This document shows, piece after piece, positions 9,133-19,046 of a stretch of DNA of 21,360 nucleotides (the stretch's first letter is position 1; the number at the start of each line of letters is the position of its first letter). The stretch spans positions 5,235,039-5,256,398 of the forward strand of contig JBOZIK010000001.1 in NCBI GenBank assembly GCA_051453625.1, in the 5' to 3' direction. Both the position numbers and the translations under genes were made by a program. Source of the stretch: Welwitschia mirabilis. Its lineage: Eukaryota; Gnetophyta; Gnetopsida; Welwitschiales. The notes below the pieces were generated by a model. It saw nothing but the letters and a program-made list of their open reading frames with translations. It ran no database searches and had not been told where the DNA came from.

Positions 9133-10300
9133 TTAATTTGGATCTGTCAGTCTCATAAATTCATACGTCGCCAGAATGGATGGATGATAATGTTTAAGAT
9201 AATGTCCATTAACTTTAAACTATTGGTGATTTTTAGTGTTTTCGATCAAAAACACGCCACTAGGTAAAAAAAATTTTTATTAGAAATGGACATTTCCACT
9301 TAAAGACTAGTTTTCCTAGAAATAAATGTAATTGTGAGTTGCAAATAAAAACTAGTTTCCCTTCTTGAAATGTTTTCTTAAGGATGTTTCAATCATGAAA
9401 CTTTTTCATTCTTTCTTTGTTGATCTTTATGTTTTGATAGGCATCATTCCTGATGTCATCTAATTCATTAAGTTTTATGGCCCTTTTTTTTCTTTCCACC
9501 TTCAAATCTAAGTCCATGTTTTTAATTTCTCAATATGCTTTATATTCAAGTTCTATGGATAAATGACAAGATTTGTTATAGACTAATCTAAGTAAGGACA
9601 TTCCTAAAGGTGTTTTGTAAGTTGCTTAATAGACCCATAAAATGTTCTTAAGCTTAAAAATATCAATCTTTTCTAGTTAAGTTTACTAATTTCTGCAAAA
9701 TATTCTTAATTTTTCTATTTTAACCTCAACTTAACTGCTAGTTTATGGATGACAGGATGTTGCAACTTTGTGAGTGACCCCATAATTAGTGAGATGATTA
9801 TTAAATATTCTGTTGTAAAATTGAGTTACTTCACCACTAATCGAAACTCAAGGGTAATAAAATCATGTTAATATGTTTTTCTTAAAGAATTTTACCACTG
9901 TTTCAGCATCGTTTGATCGACATGTGCATGCCTCTATCGATTTAGTTACATAATCAATGTAGACAAGAATATGTTAATGCTCGTTTAAGGATGGATATGG
10001 GCCATAAAAATCGATACCCTAAATATCAATAGATTTAATGATGAGAATGGGTTTTAGGAGCATCATATGCTTTTATAAAAGACTATTGAGTTTTAGACAA
10101 TATTGCAAGATTTACAATAGAGGTAGGAGTTTTTAAGAATGAAAGGCTAAAAAAACTGATTTAAAGGATTTTCATAGCAATTTTATTAGCAGAATAATGG
10201 TCACACAAGCCTTTATGTCATGTATTTTATATTGAGGAATACATTTATAGATGACTTGATTTCAGTGATACTTAAACAGATATTTCAAAAGAAGTATTTA
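9133..10300 (-). pseudogene. Integrase domain and pol C-terminus, Athila-type (broken)
   Basis: Integrase inserts element cDNA into the host genome. A degraded zinc-binding region lies near 10240-10050. The core follows with GIDFYGPYPSLNEH and YIDYVTKSIEACTC, then LTNYGVTHKVATSCHP and, after stops, VEVKIEKL. The first catalytic Asp is kept (codon 10010-10012). The second lies in ISGEV where Asp is expected after Ser, so it appears to be Gly (9833-9835). The Glu of VEV is kept. Downstream come TPLGMSLLRLVYNKSCHLS, LNELDDIRNDAYQNIKINKE and a C-terminal KVNGHYLKHY...LTDPN ending at a stop at 9133-9135. Several stops and frame changes show it is inactive. Confidence 0.85.
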
Positions 10301-10521
10301 TCCTAGCTTAAGAATCTCTTTTTATCTTTAAAGGTCTAGGAGAAGGAATAAGCTTGAAAGCTAAGTAATTTGCAACATTGACAAACCAAGGTATTTATAA
10401 AACTAATAAGAGGTATTCATAAGGGTAGGTATCATTAATGGAAAAGGATGTTCATAAATTTTCTTGAGTTATTCATGAAAGATAATTCACAATTACATTA
10501 TTAAATCCCTTTTTGTATGAT

Positions 10522-10830
10522 TCACTTAATTAATCTAGGTTTTAAATCCTTTTTAAGGAATAGGTACTTAAGAGCTGAGTGATCTATATAAATAATCATC
10601 TTCAAACCTAAAAGATATTGCCTAAAAGTCTTTAAGATAAATTCTATATTCACTAGCTCTTTTTCCATGATGGTGTAGTTTATTTGAGTTTCATTTAGTG
10701 TTTTACTGACATAATAGATTATGGTTGGTTTGCTATCTATCCTTTGTCCTAACATGACTCTAACTGCATAATCACTATCATCGCATATAAGTTCAAAAGG
10801 TAACTTCTAATCAGGTGGTTGAATGATGGA
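10522..10830 (-). pseudogene. RNase H domain of the Athila-type pol (broken)
   Basis: RNase H removes the RNA strand of the RNA/DNA hybrid during reverse transcription. The frame reads LPFELICDDSDYAVRVMLGQR in two parts, then IIYYVSKTLNETQINYTIMEKEL and MIIYIDHSALKYLFLKKD. The acidic residues expected for catalysis are present: Asp in CDDS (10777-10782), Glu in MEKEL and Asp in YIDHS. This is the longest unbroken coding stretch of the element (78 codons), but a stop precedes it and the reverse transcriptase upstream is in another frame. Downstream to about 10300 a broken connector toward integrase includes PWFVNVANYLAFK. Confidence 0.88.
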
Positions 10831-10925
10831 GTACAAGTAAGTTTTTCATTAAGTCGTTCAACAGCTTGTTGACACTTGGAGGCCCAATTGAAAGAAGAAT
10901 CTTTACTTAAGAGGTCACACAATGA

Positions 10926-11790
10926 TTAAGAGATTTTGTTGAAGTTCTTAACAAACCTTCTGTAATATCCTACATGTCCTAGAAAGGATCTAATGTCTTT
11001 TTTCTTTTGTGGATTTGGTAGGGGTGTGATTAGAGAAAATTTTATAGGATCTACTTGAATTCCTTTGGAAGAGAGAATGTGTCCTAACATTATGCCTTTA
11101 TTAACCATAAAGTGAAATCTTTCCCAATTAATAATAAGGCATTTTTTTATGCATCACATAAAGACTAGCTCTGAGTTATGTAGGCAATGGTTGAAAGAGG
11201 CCTCGTATATAGAGAAATCATTCGTAAATATTTTAATGCATGAGTCTAATAAATCAAATAAAATTCCAATCATGCAACATCGAAATGTAATCACGCATTG
11301 CACAATCCAAAAGGCATTCTCATACAAGCAGAGTTACCATAAGGATAGGTGAAGATGGATTTATGTCATTTCTGAAAGGCAATTTTTATTTGGTAATACC
11401 ATGAATACCCATCTACAAAGCAGTAAAAAGGACATCCTGCAAGTTGTTCTAAGATTTAATTAGAACATGAGAGTGGGAAATTATCTTTTCTTAAGATAGT
11501 ATTTAATTTTCTATATTTTATGCACATTCTCCATTTAGTTGTGGGTCTAGTGGGGATGAATTTTGTGTTTATTAGGGATTAAGGTAATTTTTTTTAGTCT
11601 ACAATTTAAATTTAACTTATCCATTTATAATTTGAGATGGAGTATATAATTTCATTATCTAAAAGTTTGATCACTTCATTTTTTACTACCTCCTTCAGGG
11701 TTGCATTTATCCTTCTTTGGTTTTATATGGATGGCTTTGCATTTTTTTCTAAGTAAATGTGATGCATGCAAATGCTAGGGTTAGCGTCCT
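10926..11790 (-). pseudogene. Reverse transcriptase domain, Athila-type (broken)
   Basis: Reverse transcriptase copies element RNA into DNA. In order on the minus strand I read ICMHHIYLEKNAKPSI, NATLKEVVKNEVIKLLDNE, then PTTKWRMCIKYRKLN and LAGCPFYCFVDGYSWYYQI, whose Asp (11411-11413) is the first catalytic Asp. After YPYGNSACMRMP a one-base deletion and a further shift change frame. The [FY]xDD box reads FTND (11217-11228), with Asn where the first Asp belongs. The thumb side follows: INWERFHFMVNKGIMLGH and IRSFLGHVGYYRRFVKNF. Stops, at least two frameshifts and the lost Asp mean no activity. Confidence 0.9.
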
Positions 11791-12036
11791 TAGTATTAGA
11801 AAAAGCCCTTCTATTACTTGCTTATGATTTCTTAAAAGGTTTAGCAACTTGATTTCTTGGGATAAAGTTAAGAAATAACTGATCACTGTCGAAAAGATGG
11901 AATTTTCTTATAAGAAAGCATATTTAAGGTCCTTCAGAAGAGGCTTATGTTTAATAGAGGTTTGATCCTAAGTATATGACTCTTGCTCTTATTAAAAGTC
12001 TAAGGCTTCATTATTATGAAGGTACATGGAGAATTC
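11791..12036 (-). pseudogene. Protease to reverse transcriptase linker of the Athila-type pol
   Basis: The minus strand carries a weak continuation of pol: PLLKDLKYAFL followed by a stop, then EIKLLNLLRNHKQVIEGL. Position and order between protease and reverse transcriptase fit a linker. It has no catalytic motif and contains stops. Confidence 0.55.
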
Positions 12037-12450
12037 TTAATCATCTAGAAGGCTTTCTATCCTATCCACATGTTCTACCCTTTTATCATTAGGTGGTAAT
12101 TTCATGGCATTAAAAACATTTAATTCTATCTTCATGTTGTCAAAGCAGATTTTTATCAAATCATTCTTACGATTAATTAAAGCATTTGAAGTTGCTAGAA
12201 AAGGTCTTCCTAAGATGACAATTACTAATTGGTTCATTGATTTTTCCATGTTCAAAACTATAAAATCTATTAGGAATTAATAGCTATCTATCTTAATAAT
12301 GATGTCCTATATAACCTCTAGTGGTGTTTTCATAGAACTATTGGTTAGCTGAAGTTTAAGTTTTATACTTTTAAGCCCTTATAAGCCTAACTCTTTGTAT
12401 GTTTTATAAGGATGTAATTTTACACTAGCTCCTAAGTTCAATAAGGCTTG
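12037..12450 (-). pseudogene. Retropepsin-like protease domain, Athila-type (broken)
   Basis: The protease cuts the Gag-Pol polyprotein. The frame reads NQALLNLGASVKLHPYKTY, then LKLQLTNSSMKTPLEVI, then VIVILGRPFLATSNALI and FDNMKIELNVFNAMKLP. All are in one frame with three in-frame stops between them. The active-site triad should begin with Asp; here it reads Asn-Leu-Gly-Ala (Asn codon 12436-12438), which would abolish catalysis. The ILGRPFLATSNA stretch is the best-kept part of the domain. It lies between Gag and reverse transcriptase as expected. Confidence 0.88.
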
Positions 12451-13689
12451 GTTAAGTTACTCGTTTTCTACGTTGATTGTGATTGTAGGACATCCAAGGA
12501 TTTTATATTCGGGTGAAAATTGATTCTAAAGAATTACACTTGTTTGTTGTGCTAAAAGGCTTTGCTCTTTACATTCATGCATCTTTTTACTATGCACTTA
12601 TTCATAGGAAATAACCTACTTAATGGCTTGTAGGAGAGGGATATTTATTTTAACTTCCTTAAATACCTATAAAGCCTCTAATTGTTTTTTCATGATATTG
12701 TCCTTCCTAAGCTATTAGGAAGAAAGAGGGGCTCTTTATATATGGGAAAGGATTCCTCTATTATTTAATTTTTTTTCTTGTTTTCTATTCATTGGTTTTA
12801 TTTATGCAAGTGTATTATCTAATTCTTTTCTGCTCTTAAGGTGAATTGACTTAGTCTCTTCTATGTGTTTTAACTCCATCCTTTTGTAAACCTAACTTCT
12901 TTTGTATTTAAGTCAGAGCTCATAGGAAGTTTACCTATTTTCCTTTGATTTAGAGTAGAGGAAATCTGGGTTTGGGTTTGCTAGAGTTATTAAAGAACTT
13001 GAGTGATGAATTGAATGTCTTGTTTAAGGTTGTCTAATAAGGAGGAATAGAATTAGTCAATGCTTATTCCTCAGATACTATCATTGCTTTTTCTTTAAGA
13101 AAAGAAGTTCATGATCCATAGGCCTTCTGTCTTCATATAACATTACTCCATCAGGCTTTTACCCATTGCAGAAATTCCTCACTATTATCTCCTATAGAAG
13201 TTTAAGCTGTGTCTTAGTCCCATTTTGGCTAATCATCCTCTTAGATTAGCTACTGATCATTGCCTTGATAAGCCATGCTTCAATGTTTGTTCATGATTAC
13301 AATTGAGTTGGACTTGGGTTTCCATGCATTTGCTTATTAATTTTTCAAAGGGAATGGATGAAGATGGTTTTTAATAGTTTTATAGAAAGGGATGAAAGAA
13401 TGATGAGGGAAATGGGTTTCTTAGTTGGCTATTTTAATTTTGATTGTATGACTTATCATATTTTTAAGAAAAGTTGGGATGATTCCTTCACCTAAGATTG
13501 TATGTATTATAAAAAGGGTTATTCTTTTGGTTTTTCTACTAATGTCCTACAAATTAACTTAATGTTTACTATGTTCTAAAATAAGAAAATGGAAGGAGAC
13601 AGCTATATCATGGGTATTTATATGACAAATTAGGCATTGAGGTTTGGTGACCAAAGGTGAAGGGAAGGGTAAGGTGGTTAAAGAATTCT
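12451..13689 (-). pseudogene. Degenerate Gag C-terminal to protease connector
   Basis: The minus strand has short traces such as FEKLISKCMETQVQLNCN and LAKMGLRHSLNF near 13360-13180, broken by stops and frame changes. The place between Gag and protease suggests the Gag tail. I see no CCHC zinc knuckle. Most of the stretch gives nothing recognisable. Confidence 0.45.
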
Positions 13690-14300
13690 ATTTTTCTTGC
13701 TAAGTCACTATTATATTACTAACCTCAAAATTTTTGAGTACTTTAAGCATACTAGGATTTTCTCTATTTTTGGAACTCTCACCTATTATTTCAAGATAAT
13801 TCCACACTTAATCTAAGGGCATGCTAAGGAAACTCCTCCTACTTATTATCTCTTACAATTGCCTATTATTTGTGGTAAATCCATTATAAAAGAAACTTAT
13901 CTCCATCCCTAACTCAAATTCGTGATGGAGGCATTTTTGTAATAAGTCCTTTAATCTTTCTAAGGCTTGAGAAAATATCTCATGGCATTTTTGTTGATAG
14001 TTCATTATCTCTCTTCTCAAGGCATTTTTCTTATGATTTGGAAAGAATTTTGAGATAAAGGCTCTATTAAGGTTATTTTAGGTTGTAATTGACTAGGGTT
14101 TAAGCATATAAAACTAAGATTTTTTGCTTTTTCCTTTAATGAGAATGGGAAGAGGATGAGTCTCATGGTGTCATAGGTGTTTTGATGCTTTGACAACATA
14201 GAAAGGATGCACTTAAACTTCTTAAGATTGAAGTAAGGATCTCCCAAGTCTAATCCATGAAAGTAAGGTAACTATGCATGAAAAAGTTCCTATGCATTAA
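13690..14300 (-). pseudogene. Gag domain of the Athila-type element (broken)
   Basis: Gag forms the cytoplasmic virus-like particle. The minus strand reads GDPYFNLKKFKCILSMLSKH, then MRLILFPFSLKEKAKNLSF, the retrotransposon gag core in which a KA.NW-like segment is expected; the Trp is missing here. After a frame change it continues with FQIIRKMP or, in the neighbouring frame, FFPNHKKNALRREIMNYQQK and later FSQALERLKDLLQKC. Stops and frame changes follow. The start codon of the original frame is not identifiable; the trace begins near 14300 with YFHGLDLGDPYF. Confidence 0.85.
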
Positions 14301-14917
14301 GGTTATAGATAATCATGAAGGGTTTTCTTAGGGGGATTATTTTGGTTTTAGTTTTGCTTTTGGTTTTAGGCAGCATTTTAAGTTACTCATTGGCTAAGAT
14401 AGTAAGCGTTTAGGTTGTCTATTAGCCCTTAGGCTATCAAAGGTATGTTAAGATGTTGAGAACTAGTTCATGTATTTAGATTTTAAGAGGTGAAAGCTTA
14501 TTTCATTTAGTTGTCATCAAGGAATTGATTTCCCTACGTAATTTTCTATTTAGGAAAGGAATCCATTTTAGAGAGATTTTTGATTAGTCTTACTAACTCA
14601 TTAAGAATTCAAGATATGCAAGATTCAAGACAAGTTTTAGGAAGGTTTTACATAAATATTGAAAGATAGAAGAGTTTCAAAATTTCAATAGAGGTCTTTG
14701 AAAAAATTGTAGACATCTCTCAGTAGAAAAGCTAGTGGCACCAGTTAAGGAAGTCGACAATGTTGGTTAAGTTGTCAGTTTTGGGGATATAAAAAATATA
14801 AAAATTCATAGAAATCCTATAAAGTGATCAACGTATCAGGGTCATCGAAAAATATTACAAAAATGAAAAATAGTAGTGCACAAAAAACCAATCTTACAAA
14901 AAATTCAGTGTTTTAAA
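14301..14917 (-). other. 5' untranslated leader region of the Athila-type element
   Basis: About 600 bp separates the Gag trace from the 5' LTR. No frame is recognisable. At 14735-14742 the plus strand reads TGGCACCA; its complement TGGTGCCACTAG on the minus strand starts with TGG, as a primer-binding site must. It lies about 170 bp inside the LTR edge defined by alignment with the 3' LTR (see findings). Confidence 0.5.
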
Positions 14918-15106
14918 TGTTTATAATAGTGAATGCACTAAATTAAAAACCAAATTAAAATGCAGAAGATAAGAGAAAATGCACAAACTAAATGAGTTGA
15001 GAAAATTTCTAGTTTTTTTCAACTTTTATTGCAACATAGAAAAACATTATTAGACCTACCATACAAATCAAGTTAGGAAAAACAAAACTAAAGCGAACTC
15101 AAAGTA

Positions 15107-15238
15107 GGACTAGTTTGGGTATTACTGGAAATAACTAGTACCAACCACTAAAAGGAAAAAAAATAATACACAAAGAGAAAGAGAAAGAGGATCAATTTGG
15201 GTATCACTAAAAATAACCAATACCCACCACTAGAAAAA
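15107..15238. repeat. Duplicated hairpin motif inside the 5' LTR
   Basis: Units at 15107-15155 and 15189-15238 are 82 bp apart and match the pair in the 3' LTR. In the second unit GGGTAT and ATACCC form a 6-bp stem; in the first, GGTA and TACC can pair. Keeping the pairing while the bases drift suggests the fold mattered, but the evidence is slight. Confidence 0.6.
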
Positions 15239-16061
15239 TAAAAAGTAGTAGCAAAACTTATAAGAAAGTAAATTTTGTACTCATTTTAAGTAGCTTCCGT
15301 GTTATTATCTTCATGGTACCAAAATCTTATTTATTTCATATAAGGAATTAAACTTAAACTAAATTAAAACTCAGTATCATTCTCTCCATAGAGATAATTA
15401 GAATAGATTTTTAGAAGTTACACAACTCTTACTGAATTGTAGGTTATAATTTAAGAAAGTGAAAATAGAAGGGGTTGAGAGCATTGTTTTGAAACTTCAT
15501 TAAAAAGATAGGAAAGCAAACAAGCTCTAATTTTTTACCTGAGTTATTCACTAGTAATCCTTCACTCCAATGATATACTGCACTCTTTCTGCAACACGTT
15601 TAAAACTATTAAGTGATAATGACTCAAGTCATAATGACATAATTTCATTCACCATATAAAAGTTAGTGAACTCAATAGCCATTTGATCCTTTGTAACCTT
15701 AAGACAAAAATGAATGGCAAGAACATAAGTACTCAAAATTAATCAAGTTATAGAATACTTAGGTTAAGTAATTATTAAATTCACTTAAATAACAATGGAA
15801 CTTATAAGTAAATTTGTTACTTAAGCATGGAAAGTACAAAGTGATTTGTGACTAATAATCAAAAGAAAACAATAATTGTGTATTAAATAAATAAAGGCAC
15901 ATTACATCAAAGGAAGAAGGAAGTTGAAAGAACTCTTCAAATTATCCTTAAAGCAAGCTCACTCCCCAAAGAAAGCACTTATAAGGCCATCATGAATTAC
16001 ACTTCAAAGTTTCTATTCTTTTGCTAAAATAAAGGATGTTATAATGGAGGGCTCAAGGCCC

Positions 16062-16068
16062 TTTTATA
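16062..16068 (-). promoter_or_regulatory. TATA box of the 5' LTR
   Basis: The minus strand reads CTTATAAAAGGGCC. This is the promoter that would have driven the element's full-length RNA, starting a few tens of bases lower in plus coordinates. The match to the other two LTR copies supports it. Confidence 0.7.
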
Positions 16069-17439
16069 AGAAATGATAGGGAGTCGAGGGTGGTTACAAG
16101 CCTTTGGATTAAAGTGTTAGGTGAATAGTTATAAAATATGGCATGTAGTATTAGGTAGGATGGTCTTTATCATCTTTCATTAGGTAGGGATCATCACGAT
16201 GAGGCCAACACTTAGCTCTTGGATGCTGCTGCTTCTACAAACTGTTATTGCTATAATTTGTCTCCACTGTTATCCTACTCAATGCTTCCACATGTTACAA
16301 CTATGTGTCGTTGTCGTCTCTGTCATGTATAATCAAAAACACAAGTTACTTCTAATGTGGAATCTGATTAATCCCATAACTGCATTTGGCTCAATTTTAC
16401 ATGATAAGCCAGGAACATGAGTTTTAAAGCATTATGTGCAGAAGGACCTATGATGTTGGGTGACCTAAATGGTGGCGCTAGCATCTTAACCTAGATGGTC
16501 ATCCTTCAAATTGATATAAATGCCCTAAAAATGTCATTAGCAAATAATACACTCAAAATTAATATAAAAAAGTGATAGAATACACGTTTTATGATAAATC
16601 AGTTATATTAATCTCTTCCATTAAAATAAATTGATTAAATAACTTGATTAGAATGTTAATTTTTATAAATTAACATGCATCTTTTGTGAAGCTGTCATGT
16701 TATTAACCCTAATAATGGCACCAAAATATGTTTGCTATCATATAAGCAAACTAAAATAAAGTAGGTAAGTACCCAGTATCATTCTTCTCCAAGGATAAAA
16801 TGAGGTAGGACTAAATAGAGATAATACAACATCCTCTAAACCTGTAATAAAGTAAAATAAAAAATTAAAGTTATGATGAATTTGAACTTTAGATAACAAA
16901 ATAAGAAGACCAACTAACTCCAGAGGTCTAGCTTAAATTGTCTAACCTACAAAATCTTTACCTCAATAATGTCCTATAACTTCTTGAAATAAAGCTTAAA
17001 TTATTAAGTCATTATGGCTCAGCTCATGGTGACATAATCTCATTCATCACATGAGTGTTAGTGAATTCTATAGTCCTTTTAATCTTTCATAGCCTAATTT
17101 AAGCATGAAAAGTAAGAACTAATTTGCTCAAGATCCATAAAACAAGATGACTACAACCAAAAGTAACCTTAAGAAACTTACTTGATAATGAAATAACTTA
17201 ACAATATAGTCTTACTTAAGCATTAAATGTATGAGGTTAATTCCAACTCAAAATCAAGAATGATCAACTACTAATTTATTAAAAATGATAATTACATTAC
17301 ATTAGAGGACAAAAGAAAAGCTGATACAAACTCCTCAAAACTAAGGAGGAGCTTAGAATGCCATGTCAAGAGGTGAAGCTCGAAGGGTTTCCACTATTTT
17401 CCCTAGCCAAGGATTTTTTACAAATGAGGGCTCAAGGAT

Positions 17440-17446
17440 TTTTATA
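17440..17446 (-). promoter_or_regulatory. TATA box of the third LTR relic
   Basis: The minus strand reads CCTATAAAAATCC at the place matching the other two LTRs. The relic lacks part of its transcribed end, so it is unlikely to act as an LTR promoter now. Confidence 0.6.
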
Positions 17447-17586
17447 GGTGAGGAAAGGGTTTAGTTTGTTAAAATCCTTTGGCTTATAGTGTTAGGTGGT
17501 AGTTACAATTGGGTGATTACAATTTTTATCATGTAGCCTTAGGTAGGATCTTTAGCTTCTCATGAAAGTTGTCCTAACAGGTCTAA

Positions 17587-17721
17587 CATGTGGCCTTTTG
17601 ATCATGATTTTGCTACCAACTGATGTTATTTCCATGACAAGTCTAACATGTTCCTCCCCTGTCATCACACTTGTCACTGTCACATGTTGCTACCACATGT
17701 TTTTTGCATCATCACCATGTG
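17587..17721. promoter_or_regulatory. Cluster of CACATG/CATGTG motifs in the U3 of the third LTR
   Basis: CATGTG or CACATG occurs at 17587-17592, 17681-17686, 17694-17699 and 17716-17721. This is the same U3 area that carries two CACATG in the 3' LTR and one (16289-16294) in the 5' LTR. Recurrence over related copies fits an upstream control region, possibly E-box sites; binding is not shown by sequence alone. Confidence 0.4.
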
Positions 17722-18090
17722 TCATTGAGGATATCAATTATTTTTGATGTGATAACTGATTAAGCCCACAATTGCAATTTGATCACATTTCCATGATAGT
17801 TTTAGAACATAAATTTTAAATTGTTTTACTTTAAAGAACTAGCAACACTAGGGACCTAGATGGTAGCATAAGCTTTTTCTATTTGATGAACTTCACATTT
17901 TAATATTTCCTTTAGAATGCAATAAATAACTTGAAATTATTATGAGAAAGTGCGTATGTTCACAAATTATGTTACAAAAGGGTAGAAGACGTAATTTTAT
18001 GATAGAATGACTATTTTAATGTCTTTCCTTAAGCTAAATTAGTCAAATAAACTTGGTCTAAATGTCAATTTTTGCATGTTAATAAGACAA

Positions 18091-18834
18091 TTACTTATTT
18101 CATCTTTAGAAGGATAAAATTATTTCTTTATTTTCATTGATGATTATAATAGGATGTGTTTTATGTACTTCCTACAAAACAAATCTTAAACTCTTGATGC
18201 TTTCAAAGCATTTCTTAACCTACTTGAAAAGTAGAGAAATATATAAATCAAAAAGTTTAGAGTAGAGGAAGGAGGAGAATACATAGTAACTAAGTTTTAT
18301 GATGATCTTCAAAAGGTATAAATTCAACATGAAATAGCTCCACCTCATACATCTCAACTTAATGAAATGTCTAAAAGAAAAAGACCAAACTATTATAAAA
18401 ATAATAAGAATTACATCATATAAGATGTTTTTTTCATTACCTATTTAGATAGAATCTGTTACAATAGATGTTTATAGTTAAAACAAAGTTTTAACCAAAT
18501 CTCTAAATGGAGATCTTTCAAAAAAAAAAAAAGATGGTCTAGTGAAATAGCTTCTTATAATCACCTAAGAACTTTTGGAATCAAAATTTTGTGCACATTT
18601 CATAACCACAAAACAAACGATAAAGAAAATTTAGAACTTAAAATGATAAATTATTCAAACATAAACAAGACCTATCAAATGTGCAACTTAACTTCCAAAA
18701 GGATCATTGTTACTCGAAATATTATTTTTGATAAAATAATCACTATCGCAAATTCTATTTCATTCATAGCTTATGATGATCTAATCTTGAGCAAGGAAGA
18801 GATAATAACATCCCTTAATAAACCTAATAATTAA
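18091..18834 (+). pseudogene. Ty1/copia integrase fragment (broken)
   Basis: The frame reads LLISSLEG, a stop, then NYFFIFIDDYNRMCFMYFLQ, containing the second Asp-side motif typical of copia integrases. FRVEEGGEYIVTKFYDDLQ follows, where the DRGGEY box has lost its Asp, then IQHEIAPPHTSQLNEMSKRK, matching the box that carries the catalytic Glu. Further on come SYNHLRTFG and INKTYQMCNLTSKRIIVTRN with IIFDK, the C-terminal part. Everything stays in one frame over about 740 bp, with substitution stops and a 13-A run near 18520. No protease or Gag is seen upstream, where the third LTR ends. Confidence 0.87.
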
Positions 18835-19032
18835 AATTTAGATGAATTATATTTAGAATTCTTGAAATTATATTCTAAAACAATGGAAATAAATGATCAC
18901 ACTAATTGTAAAGAGTAAATCATTACTACTACAAATGCTGGTGGTATACAAAACTTCATTTTAAATCATAAAACATAAATATCATGTTAAATAAGATAAG
19001 TTTGTGATTTTTCATATGAAGATAAAAGAATT
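18835..19032. other. A+T-rich DNA after the copia fragment
   Basis: The frame continues past a stop as ELYLEFLKLYSKTMEIND-like sequence that could be the linker between copia integrase and reverse transcriptase, but no reverse transcriptase motif appears. It ends where the TGTCACAG motif begins. Confidence 0.4.
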
Positions 19033-19045
19033 TGTCACAGCCCGG
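19033..19045 (+). mobile_element. Possible start of another LTR (TGTCACAGCCCGG)
   Basis: TGTCACAGCCCGG is a G+C-rich island in A+T-rich DNA and resembles the beginning of LTRs of some plant gypsy families (TGTCAC.CCCG-type). The sequence after it differs in texture from the copia relic. No matching second LTR, end or coding domain is seen to 21360, so the identification is tentative. Confidence 0.4.
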
Positions 19046-19046
19046 T

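Larger units (their letters stand above)
5796..16675 (-). mobile_element. Degenerate Athila-type Ty3/gypsy LTR retrotransposon
   Basis: Two direct repeats of about 1.77 kb flank a minus-strand internal region with domains in the order Gag, protease, reverse transcriptase, RNase H, integrase. Integrase after RNase H defines Ty3/gypsy. Integrase phrases such as TPLGMSLLRLVYNKSCHLS, the post-integrase KVNGHYLKHY tail and long LTRs point to the Athila/Tat branch. All domains carry stops, indels or lost catalytic residues. No convincing 5-bp target duplication is seen: left flank TTAAA or TCTAT depending on the edge chosen, right flank TGCAT. Two scaffold gaps lie in the post-pol region. Confidence 0.88.
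14918..16675 (-). repeat. 5' LTR of the Athila-type element
   Basis: It aligns throughout with 5805-7571 in the same orientation. Identity is roughly 80% by eye in the stretch I compared (16015-16420), and indels are small. The minus strand runs from TGTTAATTTATAA to CTATTATAAACA; an alternative end at 14909 gives TTTAAAACA. It holds a TATA box at 16062-16068 and the duplicated hairpin motif at 15107-15238. Confidence 0.9.
16688..18084 (-). repeat. Truncated, more diverged third LTR of the same family
   Basis: From GAAGCTGTCATGTTATT (about 16688) it follows the LTR from the position matching about 15286 to its U3 end. Shared blocks include GGCACCAAAAT, CAGTATCATTCT, ATTAAGTCATTATG, GTGACATAAT, GAGGGCTCAAGG, CCTTTGGCTTATAGTGTTAGG and the final CAATTTTTGCATGTTAATA. 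About 370 bp at the low-coordinate end is missing. It is more diverged from both LTRs than they are from each other. It begins only about 12 bp after the 5' LTR and ends just before a copia fragment. Confidence 0.82.

Noticed and set aside
11149-11352. Plus-strand open frame of 67 codons
   Set aside because: It is antisense to the reverse transcriptase relic, which explains the DNA much better.
14731-14770. Primer-binding site for an element in plus orientation (TGGCACCAGTTAAGGAAG)
   Set aside because: It resembles the leader of some gypsy elements, but all coding domains here are on the minus strand and no plus-strand LTR lies to its left. It is kept only as part of the ambiguity finding.
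5791-16680. Target-site duplication of the Athila-type element
   Set aside because: TTAAA or TCTAT on the left against TGCAT on the right; at best three of five bases match.
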